NCBI GenBank assembly: GCA_044425575.1
Contig: JAWXVE010000088.1
Coordinates: 1 to 7,293, forward strand
Length of the DNA: 7,293 nucleotides
Reading direction: 5' to 3'
From: JAWXVE01 sp044425575
Lineage (GTDB): Bacteria > Bacillota > Clostridia > Lachnospirales > Lachnospiraceae
How positions within the stretch are numbered: position 1 is the stretch's first letter; every line of letters begins with the position of its first letter. The notes under the pieces are model-generated. The model did not search any database, was not told the origin of the DNA, and was given only the letters and a program-made list of their open reading frames with translations. Made by a program: the position numbers and the translations under genes. This document shows positions 1 through 5,585 of the stretch, piece by piece.

Positions 1-18
1 ATAACAGTGCTATAACAG

Positions 19-429
19 ATGATGGACCTGAATCGACAACAGGAGATTCTCTTATTAGAAGATTCTCTAGATGGAGAATCATTTGATCAGCTCGTTCATG
101 AGAAGGCAATCTTGATTGATTCTTTGAATCAGTTAGACGAGGGATTCGAAGCGACTTATGACCGTGTTAAGGGAGAGTTAGAAGAACATAAGAGCCAATA
201 TGCAAGTGAGATTGCCAGATTCAAGGCAGAGATTACGAAGATTATGGATCTAGTGGTAGAGATTCAAGCATCGGAAGCACGGAATAAGGCTAAGATTGAC
301 CAGTTCTTCCCAGTAGAACGAAAGAAGATTGGCCAGAGTCGTGTGAGCCAGAAGGTAGCCATGAATTATTATAAGAATTATAGCCGAGTAAACTACATTG
401 ATCCGCAGCTAATGGACAAGAAAAAGTAG
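19..429 (+). CDS. FlgN/FliT-like flagellar chaperone (putative)
   Basis: A 136-residue, highly charged, almost wholly helical protein with no membrane segment, signal peptide or cysteine. Residues about 25-95 are rich in E, K, A and L with heptad-like spacing (for example LDEGFEATYDRVKGELEEH and IQASEARNKAKID), as in the coiled-coil secretion chaperones FlgN and FliT, which hold hook-associated or filament-cap proteins in the cytoplasm before flagellar export. Its place just upstream of flagellin fits. The assignment rests on composition, size and context, not on a diagnostic motif. The start is doubtful: an in-frame TAA lies at 13-15, two ATGs are adjacent (19 and 22), and no Shine-Dalgarno sequence is visible in the 18 bases before them. 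The family often has about 10-20 more N-terminal residues. No terminator hairpin follows; the A-rich flagellin control region begins directly after the TAG stop. Confidence 0.6.
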   Translation: MMDLNRQQEILLLEDSLDGESFDQLVHEKAILIDSLNQLDEGFEATYDRVKGELEEHKSQYASEIARFKAEITKIMDLVVEIQASEARNKAKIDQFFPVERKKIGQSRVSQKVAMNYYKNYSRVNYIDPQLMDKKK

Positions 430-449
430 TATTTTAGCACAGTTTTCAG

Positions 450-474
450 AAAAAAAAGAAAAAAAGTAAAAAAA
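450..474. promoter_or_regulatory. Phased A-tracts upstream of flagellin promoter
   Basis: Three runs of A (450-457, 459-465, 468-474) start 9 bp apart and end 15 bp before the -35 element of the flagellin promoter. Such tracts can bend DNA or act as an UP element contacted by the RNA polymerase alpha subunit. The tracts are seen; the role is inferred. Confidence 0.45.
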
Positions 475-488
475 GTTATAATTTGGTA

Positions 489-515
489 TAAAGTTCTCAC
501 AATTTGTACCGATAT
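489..515 (+). promoter_or_regulatory. Sigma-D (FliA-type) promoter of flagellin
   Basis: TAAA at 489-492, a 16-bp spacer, then CCGATAT at 509-515. This equals the Bacillus subtilis sigma-D consensus for late flagellar genes (TAAA-N14-16-CCGATAT). Transcription should start near 522, giving a leader of roughly 118 nt before the flagellin ATG at 640. It places flagellin under the motility sigma factor, as expected for a class III flagellar gene. Confidence 0.88.
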
Positions 516-599
516 ATAATACAAGTAAATCAAAAGTTACTTGAGTAGTCTTTTCTAAGGAGCGTACGGCCGGAGGAAATATTACAACAAACACAAATA

Positions 600-634
600 G
601 TGCCAAGGAAGGCACCTCACATTCAAGGAGGAAT
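600..634 (+). promoter_or_regulatory. Dual CsrA-type hairpins and RBS in flagellin leader
   Basis: Two adjacent RNA hairpins can form. The first pairs GTGCC (600-604) with GGCAC (611-615) around the loop AAGGAA. The second pairs ATTC (621-624) with GAAT (631-634) around the loop AAGGAG. Both loops fit the ANGGAN hexaloop closed by C-G that CsrA/RsmE dimers recognise, and the second matches the extended form (A/U)CANGGANG(U/A) exactly. The two GGA triplets are 20 nt apart, a distance one CsrA dimer can bridge. The second loop contains the Shine-Dalgarno sequence AAGGAGG (625-631, 8 nt before ATG 640), so bound CsrA would block ribosomes. This matches the known B. subtilis hag leader, repressed by CsrA and relieved by FliW. 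Neither csrA nor fliW lies in the window. Confidence 0.7.
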
Positions 635-639
635 TTATT

Positions 640-1449
640 ATGGTAGTAAAAACTAACGTCCAAGCGTTGAACGCTAACAGACAATTAAACATCACAACAG
701 ACGAAATCGCTTCTTCAACAGAAAAACTTTCTTCAGGTTATAGAATTAACCGTGCAGCAGATGATGCAGCTGGACTTTCTATTTCAGAGAAGATGAGAAC
801 TCAGATTAGAGGTCTTACACAAGCTTCTGCTAATGCTCAAGATGGTATTTCATTCGTACAAACAGCTGAAGGTGCTTTAAGTGAAGTACAAGATATGCTT
901 CAAAGAATGAACGAATTAGCAGTTCAAGCAGCGAATGGTACCAACTCTACAATTCAACAAGGATATATCAACGAAGAAATCGATGCATTAAAAGCAGAAA
1001 TCGATCGTATCGGAGAAGATACTAAGTTCAATGGTATGTCAGCATTTGGAACAACTATTACATTCCAAGTTGGTTCTGAAAACACAGATGCAGCAAAGAT
1101 TACTATTTCTACAGCAGTATTAAATACGAGCTCATTATCTATTGGTGACAAAACTGTTGAAACCCAAGCAGAAGCTCAAGAATTCCTTGATTATGTTCAA
1201 GCTGATATTGAGAAAATCTCTGCTATGCGTTCTAGCCTAGGTGCTGTTCAAAACAGATTAGAATACTCAATCAAGAACCTTGATAACGTAGTTGAGAACA
1301 CAACAGCAGCAGAATCTCGTATCCGTGATACAGATATGTCTACTGAAATGGTTGCTTACTCAAACAACAACATTCTTTCTCAAGCTGGACAAGCAATGTT
1401 GGCTCAAGCAAACCAAGCAAACCAAGGTGTATTATCATTACTTGGCTAA
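640..1449 (+). CDS. hag: Flagellin
   Basis: Filament subunit of the flagellum, exported through the flagellar type III apparatus and polymerised under the cap. At 269 residues it is a compact flagellin. The N-terminal D0/D1 helices (1 to about 130) carry family signatures such as NVQALNANRQL (6-16), LSSGYRINRAADDAAGLSIS (30-49) and ELAVQAANGTNS (92-103). The C-terminal D1/D0 part (about 180-269) includes SSLGAVQNRLE and ends in ANQGVLSLLG. Between them, residues 131-180 form a short S/T-containing linker in place of the large D2/D3 domains, so the outer surface is minimal and offers hydroxyl sites for O-glycosylation. No signal peptide, as expected. The start is fixed by AAGGAGG at 625-631. 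Transcription is from the sigma-D promoter at 489-515 and ends at the hairpin at 1500-1527. Confidence 0.97.
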   Translation: MVVKTNVQALNANRQLNITTDEIASSTEKLSSGYRINRAADDAAGLSISEKMRTQIRGLTQASANAQDGISFVQTAEGALSEVQDMLQRMNELAVQAANGTNSTIQQGYINEEIDALKAEIDRIGEDTKFNGMSAFGTTITFQVGSENTDAAKITISTAVLNTSSLSIGDKTVETQAEAQEFLDYVQADIEKISAMRSSLGAVQNRLEYSIKNLDNVVENTTAAESRIRDTDMSTEMVAYSNNNILSQAGQAMLAQANQANQGVLSLLG

Positions 1450-1469
1450 TCAAAAGAATTGTAGTATCT

Positions 1470-1499
1470 ATTACTATAAGAAAGATTACCATAAGAAAG
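1470..1499. repeat. 15-bp tandem duplication in flagellin 3' UTR
   Basis: ATTACTATAAGAAAG (1470-1484) is followed at once by ATTACCATAAGAAAG (1485-1499), 14 of 15 bases identical. It sits between the flagellin stop and the terminator stem, whose first base is 1500. No function is evident; replication slippage would explain it. Confidence 0.85.
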
Positions 1500-1527
1500 A
1501 AAACCCCAATCGAAAGATTGGGGTTTT
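1500..1527. terminator. Bidirectional intrinsic terminator
   Basis: AAAACCCCAATC (1500-1511) pairs perfectly over 12 bp with GATTGGGGTTTT (1516-1527) around a GAAA tetraloop. On the plus strand it ends in TTTTCTC after flagellin, 50 bp past the stop. On the minus strand it is followed by TTTTCTTTCTT, a better U-rich tail, and lies 27 bp after the stop of the glycosyltransferase at 1555. It therefore probably ends both convergent transcripts. Confidence 0.9.
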
Positions 1528-1554
1528 CTCAAGGTTGTAAATCGGCTGAAAGCA

Positions 1555-2622
1555 TTAGGAATGAGACAATCGCTTAATACGTTCTGCTGCGTCTAAGTGA
1601 TTCGGACAATTGCGGAAGAAGGAAAGTGCCAACTCTCTATTACCCATTCCTTCGTACAGGACACCAAGCATATAATGGGAGAGATAAGTCTTCGTTGCAT
1701 AATTGGTATGGAGAGGACAATTAATTGCCTTAATATAATTTAAAATGGCAGAAGTATAATTCTTCTCATGAAAATAGGAAGTAGCAAGCAGATAGATGGC
1801 ATCGCTATAATCTCCAATAATGGGTTGAGCAGTTTCTAAGAATGTAATATTATCTTGTGTACGTCCTTCAGCAAGGTTCAGATTACCATAAGTAGTATAC
1901 AGCATCTTAGTATAAAGGACGGAAGGATTTAAGTCTAGTGTAAGGGCATGGTCCAAAGCTTCTCTTGATTCCTTATAATTCTCTAATATATAATGACTTC
2001 GCCCTAGTTGGAAGTAATGGTACGCATTGTTAGGTTCTGAGCGAACTGCTTCTTCTAATAATTGTATGTTTCGCAGGTTTTTGGCATGTAGTTGTTCCTT
2101 GGGAATATTGTATCCTGTGTGAACAACAATTACATGAATGGGAATACCAGCCTCATAAGGTTGATTGTGAAGAGGCACAACTTGTTCGTGAATAATACTC
2201 TCATAATGGTAATAATCTCTGTGAAATAGTCGCTCCATCATACTATTCTCATAAGTCATCTTACCAGTGGGGTCAGGTATCTCATTCATCAGAGTAATCA
2301 TTCCCATACGTGTTGGATGCTCTTCCATATAGGCGGCAACATTTTCCTCATTAAATCGTTGTAAGATTTCATCACAATCTACTACGAGAATCCAATCATT
2401 ACTTGCTTTTTCAATGGAGAAGTTTCTAGCAGCACTAAAATCGTTACACCATTCATAATCGTAGATATGACGAGTATAGCGACGTGCAATAGATTTGGTG
2501 CGGTCAGTGGACCCTGTATCGACTATAATAATTTCAAAGTGGTAGGGTTTTAGTGCTTCTAAGCAAGATTTTATATTCTTCTCTTCGTTCTTTGCAATAA
2601 TGCAAACAGATATTGGTAACAT
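1555..2622 (-). CDS. Family 2 glycosyltransferase with TPR-like C-terminal domain (copy 1)
   Basis: Predicted cytoplasmic, inverting GT-A-fold glycosyltransferase of 355 residues. It starts with the GT2 nucleotide-binding strand MLPISVCIIAKNEE, followed by VDTGSTD (34-40), DFSAARN (61-67) and the metal-binding DxD motif in VDCDE (81-85). HEQVV (145-149) and HTGY (168-171) are shared with its two neighbours, HTGY as HEGY in copy 3. This arrangement resembles the WaaE/beta-4-glucosyltransferase and SunS-like branch of GT2. From about residue 198 the protein is helical with TPR-like units near 200-233, 272-305 and 313-346, probably for binding a protein acceptor. No membrane segment. AAAGGA lies about 9 nt before the ATG. 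It is the last gene of the three-gene operon, 39 bp after copy 2, and ends just before the shared terminator. Position beside flagellin suggests flagellin glycosylation; donor sugar and acceptor cannot be read from the sequence. Confidence 0.9.
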   Translation of the reverse strand: MLPISVCIIAKNEEKNIKSCLEALKPYHFEIIIVDTGSTDRTKSIARRYTRHIYDYEWCNDFSAARNFSIEKASNDWILVVDCDEILQRFNEENVAAYMEEHPTRMGMITLMNEIPDPTGKMTYENSMMERLFHRDYYHYESIIHEQVVPLHNQPYEAGIPIHVIVVHTGYNIPKEQLHAKNLRNIQLLEEAVRSEPNNAYHYFQLGRSHYILENYKESREALDHALTLDLNPSVLYTKMLYTTYGNLNLAEGRTQDNITFLETAQPIIGDYSDAIYLLATSYFHEKNYTSAILNYIKAINCPLHTNYATKTYLSHYMLGVLYEGMGNRELALSFFRNCPNHLDAAERIKRLSHS

Positions 2623-2661
2623 AGTGGTATCCTTTCTGTGTGTGTCATTTAATTGGTTTTC

Positions 2662-3735
2662 TTATGGTGTGCTGGTAGTTAAGCGGTTCATACGTTCTCT
2701 AGCATCTTTATAATCCAGACAATTCTTATAGAAGGAAGCTGCAATCTCTCCATTTCCCATTTGTTCATAGATAAGTCCTAGCATATAGTGAGATAAGTAA
2801 GTCTTGCAAGCATAATTCGTATAGACCGTGCAACTTAATGCTTTAATATACGATAAAATAGCATTCACTGCATCGTTTTTGTTGTAATACAAGGTAGCTA
2901 ATAAGTACTCTGCATCTGCATAGTCATTTAAAATGGTGCTTGCCCCTTTAATAAGTGCAATACCTTCATCAAATAGACCTTCATTACGTAGGACTTCTCC
3001 ATAATTAATATAGATTAATTTCGTATAGAGGATATCAGCAGGAGGGTCTAAGGAAAGGGCTGTTTGAAAGCACTCCTTTGCTCGTGCGTATTCATTCATC
3101 TTAGAAAGATCTAGTCCTAACTGAAAATGGTAATAAGAACTATTTGGTTGTTTGAGTACTGCTTGTTCTAGCAAGGCAATATTACGTGCAGATTTCCTAG
3201 CATGTTCTTCATCTGAGAGGTGATAGCCTGTATGGAGTAAGGTAATAGGCAATAAGGTACTCTCAAAGGAAGCGTCTTTGGAATAAGGTACTACTTGTTC
3301 GTGAATGATTCCATCGTATTTAAAATCCCCTTTATGGAAGAAACGTGGTAGTTCGCCATAAGAATACGTAACACCTCCATTTGGATCTTCCGCTTCGCTT
3401 TTGCAGGTAATAGAACCCATTTGATCTTTGTGGTTTGCCATATGTGCCTCTAAGGCAGATGTATCACAAGATTCTATACATTCATCACAATCCACAATCA
3501 AGATCCAATCGTGGCTAGCTTTTTCAATGGAAGCATTTCGGGCAGCACTAAAATCATCAACCCATGTAAAGTCATACACATGAGAAGTGTATTTCAATGC
3601 AATTTCCTTGGTGGAATCGGTGGAACCTGTGTCTAGTACAATGATTTCAAAGTTATATGGTTTTAATGAATCTAGGCAAGTTCCAATTTTTTCTTCTTCA
3701 TTTTTGGCAATAATACATACTGATATTGGCAACAT
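2662..3735 (-). CDS. Family 2 glycosyltransferase with TPR-like C-terminal domain (copy 2)
   Basis: A 357-residue paralogue of the gene downstream of it. By hand count 63 of the first 85 residues are identical between the two, and they align without gaps through HEQVV (145-149). It keeps LDTGSTD (34-40), DFSAARN (61-67), the DxD in VDCDE (81-85) and LLHTGY, so it should be catalytically competent. TPR-like units lie near 202-235, 272-305 and 313-346. The acceptor-side stretch 86-140 differs most from copy 1 (for example CDTSALEAHMANH), which may change sugar or acceptor choice. The start is supported by AAGGA 6 nt before the ATG. The 28-bp gap from copy 3 and the 39-bp gap to copy 1 indicate co-transcription. 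Its upstream leader also resembles that of copy 1, pointing to tandem duplication that included the ribosome binding site. Confidence 0.9.
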   Translation of the reverse strand: MLPISVCIIAKNEEEKIGTCLDSLKPYNFEIIVLDTGSTDSTKEIALKYTSHVYDFTWVDDFSAARNASIEKASHDWILIVDCDECIESCDTSALEAHMANHKDQMGSITCKSEAEDPNGGVTYSYGELPRFFHKGDFKYDGIIHEQVVPYSKDASFESTLLPITLLHTGYHLSDEEHARKSARNIALLEQAVLKQPNSSYYHFQLGLDLSKMNEYARAKECFQTALSLDPPADILYTKLIYINYGEVLRNEGLFDEGIALIKGASTILNDYADAEYLLATLYYNKNDAVNAILSYIKALSCTVYTNYACKTYLSHYMLGLIYEQMGNGEIAASFYKNCLDYKDARERMNRLTTSTP

Positions 3736-3763
3736 AGGAATTCCTTTCTTGTGTCACATGAGT

Positions 3764-4849
3764 TTATTCGTTCGTTGGTAGTTGTGTAAGTCGTACAAGG
3801 GCAGGTGCGTAGTTGCCTGCTTGTGTATAGGATTGCCTTGCAAGCGTAATCTGTCCACTGCATTCATAGATGACACCGATATTATAATAGGCACTGTAGG
3901 AATTGGCACCCTCTACAGAGTAGTAAGTGCAAGTGGTAGCCCGTTGTAATTGGCGAATGGCATCTTGGAATAATCCATTATTCATAGCCAGAAGTCCCAT
4001 TAAGAATAGGAAGTCTGCATAAGTGTTGAATTCTTCATAGAGTTGTTCCATGAACAACAAGCCCTCATCGTAACGTTTAAGATTAAGCAGGCAATAGCCA
4101 TAAGAAGTAACCATAGTCTGCACATACTCTTCAGCAGGATTAACATCGTATTCAAATCCTTGTTGAAAGTAGTGGAGTGCTTCCTGGTATTTCTCTAGTG
4201 TAAAATAACTTTGTCCTAGTTGAAAGTAGGTATAGGGTGTGGGTGTGCTGGTTTCTAGCTCTTGTTCTAACAAAGCAATATTACGTTTGCTCTTAGTTGC
4301 AATAATAGCAGGATTACCATATCCTTCATGGTAGAAAGCAAGTGGCAACACAGGGTAGGCGAAAGAGGATTTCGTTGCATGATTACCATTGGAACCAGAT
4401 ACAACTTGCTCGTGAATCGTCCCCTCATAGTGAAAATGTGTTCGAGAGAAAAAGCGTGCAAGATGGGAAGTGTGCAAGCTCTCTTGGTTGCTTAAGCTAA
4501 ACGGTGAACTTAGTGTAATCTGCCCTATGGTATTGGTGGGATCTAAGGTTTGAAGTATGGAGTTTAGTGCTTCCACGTCAATAGAAGTCAAGTGTTCATC
4601 ACAATCTACAATTAGAATCCAATCATTTGTAGCTTGCTGTATGGAATAATTCCGAGCAGCACTAAAATCATTGCACCACACATAGGAATACACACAATCT
4701 GTGTATTTGGCAGCCACCGAAATGGTAGCATCCCTCGAACCAGTATCCACAACAACTAGCTCGAATCCATATGGATACAAGCGTTTTAAACATTCTTCCA
4801 AATAGTCTGCCTCATCTTTGGCAATAATACAAATAGAGATTGGTAGCAT
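3764..4849 (-). CDS. Family 2 glycosyltransferase with TPR-like C-terminal domain (copy 3, operon-proximal)
   Basis: First gene of the minus-strand operon, 361 residues. It has the same plan as its two downstream paralogues: MLPISICIIAKDE, VDTGSRD (34-40), DFSAARN (61-67), the DxD in VDCDE (81-85), HEQVV (146-150) and a TPR-like C-terminal half with units near 205-237, 277-307 and 319-351. By hand count 54 of its first 85 residues match copy 1, so it is the most diverged of the three. The segment between HEQVV and HEGY is a few residues longer and rich in S, N and A (SGSNGNHATKSS). No signal peptide or membrane helix. The start is supported by GAGAGG 9 nt before the ATG. Likely activity is sugar transfer in the cytoplasm, with flagellin the best acceptor candidate by neighbourhood; cell-wall or capsule glycan work is the alternative. 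Confidence 0.9.
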   Translation of the reverse strand: MLPISICIIAKDEADYLEECLKRLYPYGFELVVVDTGSRDATISVAAKYTDCVYSYVWCNDFSAARNYSIQQATNDWILIVDCDEHLTSIDVEALNSILQTLDPTNTIGQITLSSPFSLSNQESLHTSHLARFFSRTHFHYEGTIHEQVVSGSNGNHATKSSFAYPVLPLAFYHEGYGNPAIIATKSKRNIALLEQELETSTPTPYTYFQLGQSYFTLEKYQEALHYFQQGFEYDVNPAEEYVQTMVTSYGYCLLNLKRYDEGLLFMEQLYEEFNTYADFLFLMGLLAMNNGLFQDAIRQLQRATTCTYYSVEGANSYSAYYNIGVIYECSGQITLARQSYTQAGNYAPALVRLTQLPTNE

Positions 4850-4882
4850 AAAGTGTATCCTCTCATTTTATTCTACATACTT

Positions 4883-4900
4883 TTGTATGCTAGCATACAA
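4883..4900. promoter_or_regulatory. Perfect 18-bp palindrome (possible operator)
   Basis: TTGTATGCT is followed directly by its exact reverse complement AGCATACAA. It lies 33 bp upstream of the glycosyltransferase operon start, in the divergent intergenic region. A further CATAC at 4876-4880 can pair with the GTATG at 4885-4889, giving overlapping half-sites. A dimeric repressor or activator site is the simplest reading. No regulator gene is in the window. Confidence 0.5.
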
Positions 4901-4911
4901 CATATGCCCTT

Positions 4912-4940
4912 TTGACTCTGGTATCATACTATTCTACTAT
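4912..4940 (+). promoter_or_regulatory. Possible sigma-A promoter toward VanZ gene
   Basis: TTGACT (4912-4917, 5 of 6 to consensus), a 17-bp spacer, then TACTAT (4935-4940, 4 of 6). It would start transcripts near 4947, about 120 nt before the VanZ start. It is weaker support than the TTGACA element downstream. Confidence 0.35.
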
Positions 4941-4965
4941 AACTTTGCAGAAAAAGCTATGACAC
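4936..4965 (-). promoter_or_regulatory. Possible sigma-A promoter for glycosyltransferase operon
   Basis: Reading the minus strand: GTGTCA (4965-4960, 4 of 6), an 18-bp spacer, then TATAGT (4941-4936, 5 of 6). The start would be near 4929, leaving a leader of about 80 nt that contains the 18-bp palindrome. This is the best minus-strand candidate seen, but it is only moderate, and no sigma-D motif was seen on this strand. Confidence 0.35.
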
Positions 4966-4987
4966 ACCATACATTTTCAGATAAATG

Positions 4988-5016
4988 TTGACAAGTATTA
5001 GCCAGACTAGTAAATT
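4988..5016 (+). promoter_or_regulatory. Sigma-A promoter of vanZ-wzy operon
   Basis: A perfect TTGACA (4988-4993), an ideal 17-bp spacer and TAAATT (5011-5016, 4 of 6). The transcript would start near 5023, placing the AAGGAAGG ribosome binding site and ATG 5067 about 45 nt downstream. Confidence 0.65.
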
Positions 5017-5066
5017 GTAGAAAGGCAATAAGTAATTCCATGAAAGGAAAGGAAGGGTGTATATAT

Positions 5067-5585
5067 ATGGAACGTACAACTCAAAGAGCTTATATCAGGT
5101 GGATTCCAACCATTCTTATGATGGCGATTATATTTGCGTTCTCTCATGCACCAGCGAATGTTTCTTCAGAGACGAGTATGGCACTTACCACAACTTTACA
5201 ATTATATGCACAAGAATTATGGGGAGGAGAATCCGTGACTTCCGCGGCATTAGAGACCATGGAATGGGTGGTTCGTAAATTAGCCCATGTAACGGAATAC
5301 GCCTTGCTCTCTATCACCATTTGTTATGCATATGGAGGTATGAGAAAAGCTGCATCAGTAGGGATGTTACAAGTGGTTGGTGTAGCAATTTTACTATCAG
5401 GGCTCTATGCAGTTACAGATGAAGTCCATCAACTTTTTATAGACGGACGTTCAGGGCAAGTAAGAGATGTGGTGATTGATACCGTGGGAGCCACGCTGGG
5501 GGGAATCTTCTATTTTATCGTGGTGAAACTTCATACAATCATAGCGAAACTTCCTACCATCATAGGAAATAGGAGGAGTGTATGA
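5067..5585 (+). CDS. VanZ-family integral membrane protein
   Basis: 172 residues with four predicted membrane helices: about 11-27, 73-90, 97-116 and 138-155. VanZ-family marks are the first-helix FAFS (23-26), RKLAHVTEYALL (70-81, with the conserved HxxEY) and the signature TDEVHQLFIDGRSGQVRDVV (117-136), followed by D138. The founding member VanZ gives low teicoplanin resistance by an unknown route; most relatives are uncharacterised membrane proteins, and no resistance role is claimed here. An in-frame ATG at 5040 would add nine residues, but ATG 5067 is preferred: AAGGAAGG lies about 10 nt before it, while ATG 5040 has only a poorly spaced AAAGG and would sit about 17 nt from the predicted transcript start. 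The TGA stop overlaps the next gene's ATG, so the two are translationally coupled. Confidence 0.88.
   Translation: MERTTQRAYIRWIPTILMMAIIFAFSHAPANVSSETSMALTTTLQLYAQELWGGESVTSAALETMEWVVRKLAHVTEYALLSITICYAYGGMRKAASVGMLQVVGVAILLSGLYAVTDEVHQLFIDGRSGQVRDVVIDTVGATLGGIFYFIVVKLHTIIAKLPTIIGNRRSV

Noticed and set aside
557..577. Further GGA triplets at 559-561, 572-574 and 575-577 as extra CsrA sites
   Set aside because: They do not sit in a convincing hexaloop hairpin, unlike the two downstream sites.
581..646. Possible 21-codon leader peptide starting at AUU 581 behind GGAGG 572-576 and overlapping the flagellin start
   Set aside because: AUU starts are very rare, spacing is only 4 nt, and the reading frame shows no recognisable feature; the GGAGG may be an extra GGA contact or chance.
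409..684. Minus-strand open frame of 91 codons across the flagellin leader
   Set aside because: It is antisense to the sigma-D promoter, A-tracts and leader, its phenylalanine-rich composition comes from the A-tracts, and it has no ribosome binding site.
1292..1540. Open frame of 82 codons overlapping the flagellin 3' end
   Set aside because: It is a +1 frame shadow of flagellin that runs through the terminator, with glutamine/lysine-rich low complexity.
3672..3863. Minus-strand open frame of 63 codons at the junction of copies 3 and 2
   Set aside because: It is an out-of-frame shadow of the glycosyltransferase ends with no ribosome binding site or family features.
4870..4875. Minus-strand TAGAAT as the -10 of the glycosyltransferase operon
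   Set aside because: Transcription would start inside or after the ribosome binding site at 4864-4859, and its -35 spacing to TTGTAT would be 19 bp.
5040..5066. Upstream ATG as the VanZ start
   Set aside because: No well-spaced ribosome binding site precedes it, and it would place the real AAGGAAGG signal inside the coding region.
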